A DNA stretch of 24,242 nt, from positions 1-24,242 of the forward strand of contig DATJLQ010000097.1 in assembly GCA_035509415.1 (NCBI GenBank), read 5' to 3'. The position numbers were made by a program, and so were the translations under genes. Each line of letters begins with the position of its first letter. Position 1 is the stretch's first letter. The notes below the pieces were generated by a model, which was not told the DNA's origin, did not search any database, and worked only from the letters and a program-made list of their open reading frames with translations. Shown here in pieces: positions 1-7,735 of this stretch. Source of the DNA: DATJLQ01 sp035509415 (GTDB lineage Bacteria; Pseudomonadota; Alphaproteobacteria; JACZXZ01).

Positions 1-1
1 G

Positions 2-754
2 CTGTTCCTCGTCGCCCCCTTCGTCGCCTTCACCTGCATGCTGACGGTGCCGATCCTGATCCCGGTCTTGACCAATTTCCCGCTCCCGCTCTCGGACATG
101 GGCGACATATTGGGCGGCGGGCTCATCCTCACCCTCGGCTCGTTCATGATCGTGCTCGCCGGCCTCGACACCGCGAGCGCTTATGGCGGCATCGGCTCGA
201 GTCGCGCGGTCATGGTGCTGATCCTGGCCGAGCCCACCCTCATCCTCGTGTTCGTCGGCATCACGCTGCTCGCGAAGGCGATGCTGCCCTTCGTCGTCAA
301 CCATCTCCTGGTCGCGAGCTGGGCGGTCTATTGGAGCCCGGCGCATCTTTTCCTGGTGGCGGCGTTCTTCATCCTGCTTTTGGTCGAGACCGACCGCATG
401 CCGATCCATTCCAGCACCCATATCGAGGTCTACATGATCGAGGAGGGTAGGGTGCTCGAATATTCCGGGCCGTTGCTCGCCCTCCTCAAATGGGCCTCTG
501 CCATGAAGCAGTTCATCCTCTACACGATCTTCTGCAACGTGCTCATCCTGCCTTGGGGCCTCTCGATCCAGGGCACGGCCCTCGGCGCCGCGGGCGCGGC
601 GCTCGGCCTCGTCGTCAAGTTCACCCTGGTCGCGTGCGTCGTCGCGTTCGTCGAGACGGCGCAATCGCGGCTTCGGTTCTATCGCTACCAGGAGCCGCTC
701 GCGGCCTCGTTCCTGTTCGCGGTGCTGTCCATTGTCGGCACCCAGCTGAGCTAG
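2..754 (+). CDS. hyfC: HyfC/NuoH-like membrane subunit, 5' end cut by the window
   Basis: This is the membrane subunit that joins the peripheral redox arm to the ion-pumping arm in complex I and group 4 hydrogenases. The reading frame is open from base 2, so the true start lies upstream and about 250 residues are visible. It is very hydrophobic, with about six predicted membrane helices. It carries the HycD/HyfC version of the NuoH loop, ETDRMPIHSSTHIEVYMI followed by an acidic stretch and LEYSGPLLALLKW, and the family C-terminus RFYRYQEPLAASFLF. The stop lies 9 bases before the next gene, so it is in the same operon. In this family the acidic loop faces the quinone-like cavity next to the large subunit. 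The family call is secure. Whether the complex is a hydrogenase is decided by the large subunit at 2904-4388, which argues against it. Confidence 0.9.
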   Translation: MFLVAPFVAFTCMLTVPILIPVLTNFPLPLSDMGDILGGGLILTLGSFMIVLAGLDTASAYGGIGSSRAVMVLILAEPTLILVFVGITLLAKAMLPFVVNHLLVASWAVYWSPAHLFLVAAFFILLLVETDRMPIHSSTHIEVYMIEEGRVLEYSGPLLALLKWASAMKQFILYTIFCNVLILPWGLSIQGTALGAAGAALGLVVKFTLVACVVAFVETAQSRLRFYRYQEPLAASFLFAVLSIVGTQLS

Positions 755-763
755 GCCCATATC

Positions 764-1444
764 ATGCCGATCCAGCATCTCGACCCGCTCGCCTCCTCGC
801 TCTTCGGCCTTCTTGCGATTCTGAGCCTGCTGCTCGCCTTCGTCATGCTCGGCTCGCGTTGGCTCAAGAACTACCTCTACGCCTTCGCGGCCGAATCCTG
901 GGCGATCGCGTTGCTCTCCGCCGCGATCGCCTATTACGGCCATTACCCCGAGCTTTATCTCGTGGCCGCGTTGACGCTGCTCTTCCGCGGCTTGATCCTG
1001 CCCTATCTCGTCTGGCGCATCATCCAGCGCCTCGACGTCGCGCGCGAGGTCAGGATCATCCTGCAGCCGAGCTCGGCCATGGTGATCGGCGCGTTCTTCG
1101 TCATGTTCGCGCTCTCGGTCTCCTACCGCATCGCGAGCGATTTCCATCTCGAGCTCACGATCGCGGTGCTCGCGCTCACGGTGATGCTGTCGATGAAGCT
1201 CATCGGCTTCCTCATGCTCGCCGTGCGCCACGAGGCGATCAGCCAGGTACTCGGATTGCTCGTGCTCGAGAACGGCATCTTCCTCGGCTCGCAGATCCTC
1301 GTACCCGGCATGCCGCTTTTGATCGAGCTCGTGGTGCTGTTCGATCTGCTCATCGTGGTCGCATGCTTCGGCGTGCTGGTGCGCTACCTCCAGGCCCATG
1401 TGGGCACCACCAGCAGCCTCGACCTCAAGAGGCTCACGGGATGA
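764..1444 (+). CDS. hyfE: HyfE-like (NuoK-related) membrane subunit
   Basis: A 226-residue membrane protein of the hydrogenase-4 component E family; E. coli HyfE is similar in length (about 216). Its C-terminal part resembles NuoK/MrpC. Six to seven hydrophobic segments are visible, with a polar middle loop around residues 88-100 (IIQRLDVAREVRIIL). Family-typical stretches are LKNYLYAFAAESW near residue 35 and GLLVLENGIFLGSQ near residue 163; the latter corresponds to the NuoK Glu-bearing helix (LENG). It has no redox cofactor site and would sit in the membrane between the HyfC-like and antiporter-like subunits, relaying protons or sodium ions. Its stop overlaps the next start (ATGA at 1441-1444), which implies translational coupling. 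Confidence 0.88.
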   Translation: MPIQHLDPLASSLFGLLAILSLLLAFVMLGSRWLKNYLYAFAAESWAIALLSAAIAYYGHYPELYLVAALTLLFRGLILPYLVWRIIQRLDVAREVRIILQPSSAMVIGAFFVMFALSVSYRIASDFHLELTIAVLALTVMLSMKLIGFLMLAVRHEAISQVLGLLVLENGIFLGSQILVPGMPLLIELVVLFDLLIVVACFGVLVRYLQAHVGTTSSLDLKRLTG

Positions 1445-2907
1445 GCGCGGGCATCCTCATCGCGATCCTGCTCGCGGCCCCAGCACTCGCGGGCTTCGCT
1501 GCGATCCTGGTGCGCTCGCCGCGCGCCGCGGAAGCGCTCAACCTCGCCGCGAGCCTGGTCTCGTTCCTGTGCGCGTTGCCGCTTCCGTTCCTGGTCGCAA
1601 GCGCGGGCGAGACGTTCCTCGGCGGCTATGTCGCGGTCGACCGGGCCGCGGCATGGGTCGTGCTGTGCACCTCGATCGTCTATCTCCTCGCCTCGATCTA
1701 CGCGGTCGGCTACATGCGCCTCCTCGGCGAGGACCGGCGACTTCATTGGTTCTACGCGCTCTTCGCGGGCTTCGGCCTCACGACCCTCGCCGGGCCGTTC
1801 ATGAACAATGTCGGCATCTATTGGATCGCGATCGAGCTCACGACCCTCGTCAGCACCTTCCTGGTCGCGTTCGAGCACGCCGCCGAGAGCATGGAGGCGG
1901 CGTGGAAATACATCATGGTGGTCTCGGCGGGGATCAGCTTGGCGCTCCTCGGCACCGTGCTGTTCTATTGGGGCGGGAGCTTCGTGCTCGGCCCGACCTA
2001 CGACATGACCTGGGCCGCCTTGGGCGGGGCGGCGCCCAAGATGAACCACGCGGTCGTAACGCTCGCCTATCTCCTGGTGCTCGTTGGCTACGGCACCAAG
2101 GTGGGCTTGGCGCCCATGCATAGCTGGCTCCCCGACGCCCATAGCGAAAGCCCGGCGCCGGTCTCGGCCATGCTGTCGGGGGCGCTTCTGAACACCGCGA
2201 TGTTCGGCATTTTCCGCTTTCTCGGCATCGCCAAGGCGGCCGGGCTGGGCGCCTTCCCGGAGCTCGCACTGGTCGCGTTCGGCACACTCTCGCTCCTCGT
2301 CGGCGCCCTCTTCATCGTGCGCCAGCAGGGCATCAAGCGCCTCATGGCCTATTCGAGCATCGAGCATATGGGCGTCGTGGCGCTCGGCTTCGGCTTCGGC
2401 GGGCCGCTCGGCATCGCAGGCGCGCTCTATCACATGCTCAACCACTCGCTCAACAAGTCGCTCATGTTCTTCGGCGCGGGCAACGTGATGCGCGCCTACG
2501 GCACCAAGGAGATCGGCCGCATCCGCGGCGTGCTGCGTCATTTCCCGGCGCAAGGCCTGCTGTGGCTCGCGGGTGCCGTCGCGATCACGGGAGCGCCGCC
2601 CTTCGGGCTGTTCCTGAGCGAGCTCACCATCATGCGCGCGGGCCTCAAGCCCTCCTTCGCCTGGGCCGTCTACGTCATGGCGGCGTTGCTGATCGTGATC
2701 TTCATCGGCTTCCTCAATCATTTCCGCGCCATGTATTGGGACGCCGAGGCGGCGGGCGACGCCCCGAGCCGCAAGACGAGCGCCTGGAGCGCCGTTCCCA
2801 TGTGGCTGGCACTGGCACCCCTTCTCGTGCTCGGCCTTTGGTGGCCCGCCGATCTCTGGAGCTACCTCGCGTCGGTCGCGCAAAGCATGCTGCCGGGGGT
2901 GTCATGA
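1441..2907 (+). CDS. hyfF: HyfF-like proton/cation antiporter-type subunit (NuoN/M/L family)
   Basis: A 488-residue polytopic protein of the proton-conducting membrane transporter family. Key ion-channel residues are present: Glu132 in YWIAIELTTL, Lys220 in the GTKVGLAPMHSWLPDAH broken-helix motif, and His331, His335 and Lys339 in HMLNHSLNKS. The start at 1441 is chosen because it overlaps the previous stop as ATGA and gives a hydrophobic N-terminus; the frame is open further upstream, but that translation is Arg-rich and shadow-like. Length is close to E. coli HyfF (about 526). It lacks the long lateral helix of NuoL. Its stop overlaps the next start as ATGA (2904-2907). The conserved Lys and Glu suggest real ion translocation even though the hydrogen-active site of the complex is missing. 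Confidence 0.9.
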   Translation: MSAGILIAILLAAPALAGFAAILVRSPRAAEALNLAASLVSFLCALPLPFLVASAGETFLGGYVAVDRAAAWVVLCTSIVYLLASIYAVGYMRLLGEDRRLHWFYALFAGFGLTTLAGPFMNNVGIYWIAIELTTLVSTFLVAFEHAAESMEAAWKYIMVVSAGISLALLGTVLFYWGGSFVLGPTYDMTWAALGGAAPKMNHAVVTLAYLLVLVGYGTKVGLAPMHSWLPDAHSESPAPVSAMLSGALLNTAMFGIFRFLGIAKAAGLGAFPELALVAFGTLSLLVGALFIVRQQGIKRLMAYSSIEHMGVVALGFGFGGPLGIAGALYHMLNHSLNKSLMFFGAGNVMRAYGTKEIGRIRGVLRHFPAQGLLWLAGAVAITGAPPFGLFLSELTIMRAGLKPSFAWAVYVMAALLIVIFIGFLNHFRAMYWDAEAAGDAPSRKTSAWSAVPMWLALAPLLVLGLWWPADLWSYLASVAQSMLPGVS

Positions 2908-4388
2908 ACGGGGTCGAGCTGATCGCGATCGAGCCCGAGCATCTCGCGCGCGCGGTCGCGGATTTGATCGCATCGGGTGGGCGCATGCAGATGGCCTATG
3001 GCTGGTACCCGACACCGGACACCCTCGAGCTGCGTTATCTCGCGAGCCGCGGCGCGGGCGAGGATTTCCTCATGTGGCGCACGATTCCGCGCGGGGCGAT
3101 GCCGAGCGTCGCCGCGATCAGTCCGCTCCTCGGCTGGTACGAGCGCGAGATCGCCGATCTCCACGGCCTCGCCTTCGCGGGCCATCCGGAGCCCCAGCGC
3201 CTCGTGCTGCAGCCGGGGGCCAAGCCCGCGCTTCCGCCGCTCGACCCCGCCTATGCGCCCGACGCGCCGATGGCCTTCGCGCCCATGGAGGGCGGCGGGC
3301 CCGAAATCGCGAACGCCGACGTGCAGCGCCTCCCGTTCGGCCCGGTGCGCGCCGACGTGGTCGAATCGGCGGAGCTCGTGTTCTATTACGTCGGCGAGCA
3401 CATCCTCCATTTCCAGCCGCAGCTCTTCTTCAAGCATCGCGGCATGGAGAAGCGCTTCGAGGGCCGAACCCTCGCCCACGCGACCGCACTTGCCGAGCGC
3501 GTCTCGGGCGTCGGCAGCCTTGCCCACGCGCTCGCCTTCTGCGAGGCGGTCGAGCGCGCGGCAGGATCGCCCGCACCGCGGCGCGCGCGTCTCCTGCGCA
3601 CGCTCTTGGCCGAGCTCGAGCGTCTCTACAATCATCTCCATTATCTCGGCCATCTCGCGGACACCACGACCCTCAAGGTCGGGAACGCGCAGGGGAAGCT
3701 CCTCGAGGAGCGCGCGAAGCAGATCAACGGCCGGCTCAGCGGCAGCCGCTTCCTCCGCGGGCTCTTGATCCCGGGCGGGCTCAGGCGCGATCTCGCACTC
3801 GAGCCCTGGCTCGGCGACGCGCTCGAGCGCGTACGCGCCGAGGCTCGGCACTTCGCCGGGATGCTCGAATCGACCAATTCCCATCTCGACCGGCTCATCA
3901 CGACCGGCGTGCTCGAGCGCCAGGTCGCCTTCGACCAGGGAGCGACCGGCCCGATCGAGCGCGCCTCGGGGCTCGACCGGGATTTGCGCCGCGATCATCC
4001 CTATGCCGGCTATGACGAGCTTGCGCCCGAGGTGGCGCTACGCGCGGACGGCGACGCCCATGCGCGCGCCCAGGTGCGCATCGCCGAGATCGAGGCGAGC
4101 GTCGATCTCATGCGGCGCGCGCTCTCGGCCCTCGAACCCGGGCCGGTGCGCGCAGACTGCGTGCCGCGCGCGAACGCGGCCGGACTCGGCTGGGCGGAAT
4201 CGCCGCGCGGCTCGCTCTTCTACGCGGTCCATTTCGACGCTGCCGGCAGGCTCGCGCGCGTCAAGATCAAATCGCCCTCCTTCTCGAACTGGCGCGTGTT
4301 TTCGTTCACCGTGCATGACAGCAACATGATGGACTACGCGATCAACGAGGCGAGCTTCGGCCTCACCATCGCCGGCTGCGACCGGTAG
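2904..4388 (+). CDS. hyfG: HyfG/HycE-like large subunit (NuoC+NuoD fusion) lacking [NiFe] ligands
   Basis: A 494-residue soluble subunit. Residues 1-105 are a NuoC-like 30-kDa domain (WYEREIADLHGLAFAGHP at 79-95). Residues from about 145 onward are the NuoD/hydrogenase large-subunit domain (FKHRGMEKRFEG at 176-187; HLDRL at 327-331). Hydrogenases of this family bind NiFe through two CxxC motifs. Here the first reads RVSGVGSLAH (199-208), with Ser201 and Gly204 in the cysteine positions. The C-terminal DPCxxCTDR is replaced by LTIAGCDR (487-494); its single Cys492 is out of register. The protein ends at this arginine, so there is no C-terminal peptide for a maturation protease to remove. This fits Ehr-type complexes, which are related to hydrogenases but cannot bind NiFe. 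Substrate unknown. Start chosen by the ATGA overlap with hyfF. Confidence 0.9.
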   Translation: MNGVELIAIEPEHLARAVADLIASGGRMQMAYGWYPTPDTLELRYLASRGAGEDFLMWRTIPRGAMPSVAAISPLLGWYEREIADLHGLAFAGHPEPQRLVLQPGAKPALPPLDPAYAPDAPMAFAPMEGGGPEIANADVQRLPFGPVRADVVESAELVFYYVGEHILHFQPQLFFKHRGMEKRFEGRTLAHATALAERVSGVGSLAHALAFCEAVERAAGSPAPRRARLLRTLLAELERLYNHLHYLGHLADTTTLKVGNAQGKLLEERAKQINGRLSGSRFLRGLLIPGGLRRDLALEPWLGDALERVRAEARHFAGMLESTNSHLDRLITTGVLERQVAFDQGATGPIERASGLDRDLRRDHPYAGYDELAPEVALRADGDAHARAQVRIAEIEASVDLMRRALSALEPGPVRADCVPRANAAGLGWAESPRGSLFYAVHFDAAGRLARVKIKSPSFSNWRVFSFTVHDSNMMDYAINEASFGLTIAGCDR

Positions 4389-4392
4389 GAGG
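4387..4392 (+). promoter_or_regulatory. Strong ribosome-binding site for the NuoI+NuoB fusion gene
   Basis: AGGAGG lies 4 bases before the ATG at 4397 and overlaps the stop codon of the large-subunit gene. It is the clearest Shine-Dalgarno sequence in the first operon and fixes the start of the fusion gene, the only junction there with neither an ATGA overlap nor a coding overlap besides the hyfC-hyfE junction. Confidence 0.75.
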
Positions 4393-4396
4393 ACCG

Positions 4397-5215
4397 ATGC
4401 CGTTTTGGACATTCTTCGGTCTCGGTCAAGGCAAGGCGACCACGGCCTGGCCGCGCGCGGACGCGGGCGCGGGCTCGGGCCATGGGCAGGAGGGCGTGCT
4501 CGGCATGCCGCGCTTCGATGGGGCGAAATGCGCCGAGGATTGCAGCGCCTGCGCCGAGTCCTGTCCCACGAGCGCCATCGCGGCACACCCCGAGCGTGCG
4601 GCGGACGCGCGCCTCGAGGTCGATTACGGCAAATGCATCGCGTGCCAGCTCTGCGTCGAGGCATGCCCGACGGGGGCTGCCGCGACGTCGCTCGATTGGG
4701 CCTTCGGCGTGCGCGAGCGCGGCGACCTCGTGCTCGGCGGCGCCGGCACTGTGGCGAGCCGCACGGACATTCCACCCGAGCCGCGCGGATTTCGCCGCAG
4801 CCTCCATGTGCGCCATGTCGATGCGGGCTCGTGCAACGGCTGCGAGTCCGAGCTCCAGGCGCTCAACAATCCCTTCTACAATCTCCATCGTTTGGGGATT
4901 TTCTTCACGCCCTCGCCGCGCTTCGCCGACCTGCTTTTGGTCACGGGGCCGGTCACCTACGCCATGCACGAGCCCCTCAAGCGCGCCTACGAGGCGATGC
5001 CCGCGCCGCGTTGGGTCATGGCGGTCGGCACCTGCGCCGTTTCGGGTGGGATCGCGGCCGGCGGTTATGCGTGCGGCAACGGGCTCGACGGGATTCTCCC
5101 GGTCGATCTTTATTTGCCGGGGTGCCCGCCCAATCCCGCGGCGCTCATCGAGGCGTTGCTGATGTTTTTGGGCCGCATGCCGCAACGCGTCCATGGAGGC
5201 CGCCATGGCGAATGA
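4397..5215 (+). CDS. Fused ferredoxin-type (2x[4Fe-4S]) and NuoB/HyfI-like small subunit
   Basis: A 272-residue electron-transfer protein that joins two subunits usually encoded separately. The N-terminal part (about 40-92) holds two [4Fe-4S] motifs: Cys45, 49, 52, 56 (CAEDCSACAESCP, slightly irregular with three residues between the first two cysteines) and Cys80, 83, 86, 90 (CIACQLCVEACP). This corresponds to HyfH/NuoI. The C-terminal part (about 138-265) is NuoB/HyfI-like with the N2-type proximal cluster ligands Cys146 and Cys149 (GSCNGCES), Cys213 (GTCAVSGG) and Cys243 (PGCPPNP). The electron path is therefore intact up to the large subunit. It would dock on the cytoplasmic face between the HyfC-like membrane subunit and the large subunit. 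Its end overlaps the next gene by 11 bases. Family assignment is secure; the electron donor is unknown. Confidence 0.9.
   Translation: MPFWTFFGLGQGKATTAWPRADAGAGSGHGQEGVLGMPRFDGAKCAEDCSACAESCPTSAIAAHPERAADARLEVDYGKCIACQLCVEACPTGAAATSLDWAFGVRERGDLVLGGAGTVASRTDIPPEPRGFRRSLHVRHVDAGSCNGCESELQALNNPFYNLHRLGIFFTPSPRFADLLLVTGPVTYAMHEPLKRAYEAMPAPRWVMAVGTCAVSGGIAAGGYACGNGLDGILPVDLYLPGCPPNPAALIEALLMFLGRMPQRVHGGRHGE
5195..5199 (+). promoter_or_regulatory. Ribosome-binding site deciding the hyfB-like start
   Basis: GGAGG lies 5 bases before the ATG at 5205 and inside the end of the preceding gene. It overlaps the competing upstream ATG (5193) and so favours the downstream start. Confidence 0.55.
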
Positions 5216-7199
5216 GCTCCTGGCCGCGGGCCTGGCCGCATGGCTGATCGCAGGCCTGCTCGCGCTCGCGGGACGCGGGCTCGGCGTAACGCGGGCACTC
5301 TTGGCATTCGGCGGGCTCGCGATGCTCGGCTTCGCGCTTTCGACACTCGCAGCCGGCTCCGCGCGCTTCCCGACCTTCCTCGGCATCGGACCCGACTACG
5401 CGACCTTCCACCTGTCGTCTTCGGCGCTGTGGCTTTTGGGCTTTGGCCTGCCGGGCGCCATTCTCGCGGCCATTCTCGGAACGCCCGCGCGCGCAAGCCG
5501 CGTATGGATCTTCGGGCTGGCAGCGAGCCTCGTGGGGGCACTCGGCGTGTTCGGCCTCGAGGACGCCGCGACCTTCCTCATCGCCTGGGAAATCATGAGC
5601 TTGGGCGGTGCCGCGATGATCCTGGGGGACGGCTTGGCGGCTGAGCGCGGCCGGCCGGTCCTGTTCATGCTCGCCCTACTCGAGGCGGGATCGGTCGCGC
5701 TATTGCTCGCCTTTGTGCTCCTCGCAGTGCGCGCCGGGAGCTGGTCCTTCGCCGATTTCGCCGCTGCCGCGCGCGCCATGCCCGAGGGCGAGCGCCTGTT
5801 CGTTGCCCTGCTGCTGCTCGCGGGCTTCGGCGCCAAGCTCGGCCTCTTGCCCTTCTACGAATGGTTCCCCGGCGCTTACGGCGCGGGAAGCGGGGCGAGC
5901 GGCGCCGTGCTCTCGGGCCTTGTGCTCAATGCCGGCTATTTCGGTCTTGCGCGCGCCTTCACCGACTGGCTGCCCGCCGACCATCTCTGGTCGGTCTCGG
6001 TGCCCGGCATGTTCATCGTCGCGATCGGGGTATTGAGCGCGATTCTCACGGCACTTTATGCGTTCCAGCAGGAATCCTGGCGCGAGCTTCTGAGCCTCTC
6101 CTCGGCCGAGAACGGCTCGATCGCCGCGTGCCTTTTGGGCCTCTCGCTCATGTTCCGCGCCGACGGGCTTTTGGACCTGGCCGGGCTCGCCTGGACCGTC
6201 GCCATGATCCATCTCGCGGGCCACGCGCTCGCCAAGGGTGCCTTGTTCCTCTCGGCCGACGGCGTCTATCGCGCGGCGGGAGATTACAGTCTCGTCCAAC
6301 GCGGCATTCTCGCGCGCAGCCCGTGGCTGTTCGGCATGGGTGCGCTGTTCGCCGCCATGAGCCTCGCCGCGATGCCGCCCCAGGCGGGATTCGTCTCCGA
6401 ATGGTACCTGTTCCAGACATTCTTCCAGGGCTTTCACCTCCTGACCCTCGCGAGCCGGCTCGTGGCAGCGCTCGCGGGCGCCGGGCTGGCGCTCACCGCC
6501 GCGATCGCCTTCGCCGTGTCGGTGAAGATTTTCGGCATCGGGCTCTTGGGGCGGGCGCCGCGCGCGGCCCAAGGTGTTCCGCGCGATAACGCGGCCGCGG
6601 TCGGGTTGCTCGGCATTCTCGTCCTCGCCCTCGCGGTGGGCATGCCGATTTGGCTCGCGGGTCTGGCCCCAACGGTCGCCGCGACCTTCGGCGCCGACGC
6701 CGCGACGCGCATGCATGACGGCTGGCTCCTCGTGCCGCTCACCGCCAAGTTCGCCTTCATCTCGCCGAGCAAGCTCGTGATCGCAATGCCGCTCCTGGCA
6801 CTGATCCCGCTCGGGCTCTTCGTCGCGGCGAAGCGACGTGTGGCGCGCCGGGTCCCGGTCTGGTATGGCGGGCGCGACATCGACCCCGCGCGCGCCGCGA
6901 CCACGGCGCTCACCTTCTCGAACGCGCTCCGCACCTTCTACAGCTTCGTCTACCGGCCCACCGTCGAGACCGAGCGCGAGGCGGCGCGCGAATCGCGCGG
7001 CCTTCCTTACTTCACGCGGCGGCTCGTCTTCAGCCACGACGTGGCGCCCATCTTCGGGCCCTATCTCTTCGCGCCCCTCGAGCGTCTGGTGGACGGGATC
7101 GCGCGGCGCCTGCGCGTGATCCAGGCGGGCCATCTCAACGTCTATCTCGCGATGATCGGCGCGTTGCTGCTGATCATCCTGGTGGTCGCGCTGTTCTGA
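5205..7199 (+). CDS. hyfB: HyfB-like antiporter-type subunit (NuoL/M family)
   Basis: A 664-residue polytopic membrane protein, close in size to E. coli HyfB (about 672). It is the second ion-pump subunit of the complex. Visible family features are Glu129 in IAWEIMSLGG, Lys211 in GAKLGLLPFYEWFPGAYG, a later HLAGHALAKGALF helix, and a polar C-terminal region (VPVWYGGRDIDPARA) followed by a last hydrophobic helix. An in-frame ATG at 5193 is also possible, but the GGAGG at 5195-5199 is 5 bases from the ATG at 5205, so I prefer the later start. It lies last in the operon, after the redox subunits; in E. coli hyfB lies near the front. An additional HyfB-like gene upstream of the window cannot be excluded. 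Confidence 0.88.
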   Translation: MANELLAAGLAAWLIAGLLALAGRGLGVTRALLAFGGLAMLGFALSTLAAGSARFPTFLGIGPDYATFHLSSSALWLLGFGLPGAILAAILGTPARASRVWIFGLAASLVGALGVFGLEDAATFLIAWEIMSLGGAAMILGDGLAAERGRPVLFMLALLEAGSVALLLAFVLLAVRAGSWSFADFAAAARAMPEGERLFVALLLLAGFGAKLGLLPFYEWFPGAYGAGSGASGAVLSGLVLNAGYFGLARAFTDWLPADHLWSVSVPGMFIVAIGVLSAILTALYAFQQESWRELLSLSSAENGSIAACLLGLSLMFRADGLLDLAGLAWTVAMIHLAGHALAKGALFLSADGVYRAAGDYSLVQRGILARSPWLFGMGALFAAMSLAAMPPQAGFVSEWYLFQTFFQGFHLLTLASRLVAALAGAGLALTAAIAFAVSVKIFGIGLLGRAPRAAQGVPRDNAAAVGLLGILVLALAVGMPIWLAGLAPTVAATFGADAATRMHDGWLLVPLTAKFAFISPSKLVIAMPLLALIPLGLFVAAKRRVARRVPVWYGGRDIDPARAATTALTFSNALRTFYSFVYRPTVETEREAARESRGLPYFTRRLVFSHDVAPIFGPYLFAPLERLVDGIARRLRVIQAGHLNVYLAMIGALLLIILVVALF

Positions 7200-7735
7200 G
7201 CGGAGCGCCGCGCGCGGCCGGGACTTGGGTCCAACGGGAGTTCGGATATGGTCGAGCTGCTGGAGGCCGATAGCCGAACCGCCAGGGGAACGCGCGACGA
7301 CGCGTGGCTCGACGCACCTATCCGGACCCGCGCGGTGCTCCTCGATCTATGCGAGGAGGCCTACCGGCGCGGCGACTGGCCGAGCTTCGGGCGGTGGTTC
7401 CGGGCGTACCGATCCTCGACCTGCCGTGCGGGCGATGCGTTCCCGGCGGCGCGCGAGTGCGCGATCCTCCCGTTCCGGCGTGCGCCGGGCGAAATTCGAC
7501 CTTGCCGCTCCGGGATGGCGAAGTAGAATCGTCGCGCGATCCGGAGAGCTACGACCGGCTCCGGGGGGATGGAGTTCCCCAACACCGCCATCAAGGCTGA
7601 TAACTCCTACACCGCGCTCCGCGTGCCGTCGGCATCGACCCATGGTCGGTCGAGACGGGGCGCGCGGACGGGCTGCGATGGAGACCGGCCGATGTTGCCT
7701 GGATCGTCTTTCGTTACCGCGATGCACGGCGCGCC
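7200..7735 (+). other. Poorly coding interval between the Hyf-like operon and the mutS-like pair
   Basis: This 536-base stretch has no convincing full-length gene. A 92-residue frame (7248-7526) is the only candidate with a plausible start. Near its end, the frame that later becomes the first mutS-like gene has two tandem stops (TGA TAA, 7598-7603). After these it reads about 44 protein-like residues (including GRADGLRWRPADVAWIVF) straight into the mutS-like ATG, with no ATG, GTG or TTG start. The pattern suggests a decayed gene, or a short upstream gene with sequence errors. I see no clear rho-independent terminator after the Hyf-like operon and no convincing promoter. Confidence 0.5.
7248..7526 (+). 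CDS. Small hypothetical protein, doubtful or broken gene
   Basis: A 92-codon frame starting with ATG at 7248, preceded by CGGGAG (7235-7240), an acceptable ribosome-binding site. Residues 1-55 look protein-like: acidic and basic residues alternate with hydrophobics (TRAVLLDLCEEAYRRGDW, FGRWFRAYR) and suggest a helical segment. The remaining residues are rich in Arg, Ala, Cys and Pro and look out of frame. I do not recognise a family. It may be the 5' part of a frame-disrupted gene whose 3' part lies in another frame near 7604-7735. Confidence 0.25.
   Translation: MVELLEADSRTARGTRDDAWLDAPIRTRAVLLDLCEEAYRRGDWPSFGRWFRAYRSSTCRAGDAFPAARECAILPFRRAPGEIRPCRSGMAK

Noticed and set aside
490..1440. Long N-terminal extension of the HyfF-like frame
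   Set aside because: The extension is Arg/Pro/His-rich and overlaps hyfC and hyfE. The ATG at 1441 with ATGA overlap gives the family N-terminus.
1384..2883. 499-codon minus-strand frame opposite the HyfF-like gene
   Set aside because: Same Arg/Glu/His-rich shadow composition; the plus strand carries a clear membrane protein with ion-channel residues.
2904..4388. Active [NiFe] hydrogenase or formate hydrogenlyase
   Set aside because: None of the four metal-binding cysteines is in place, and no maturation peptide or formate dehydrogenase gene is visible.
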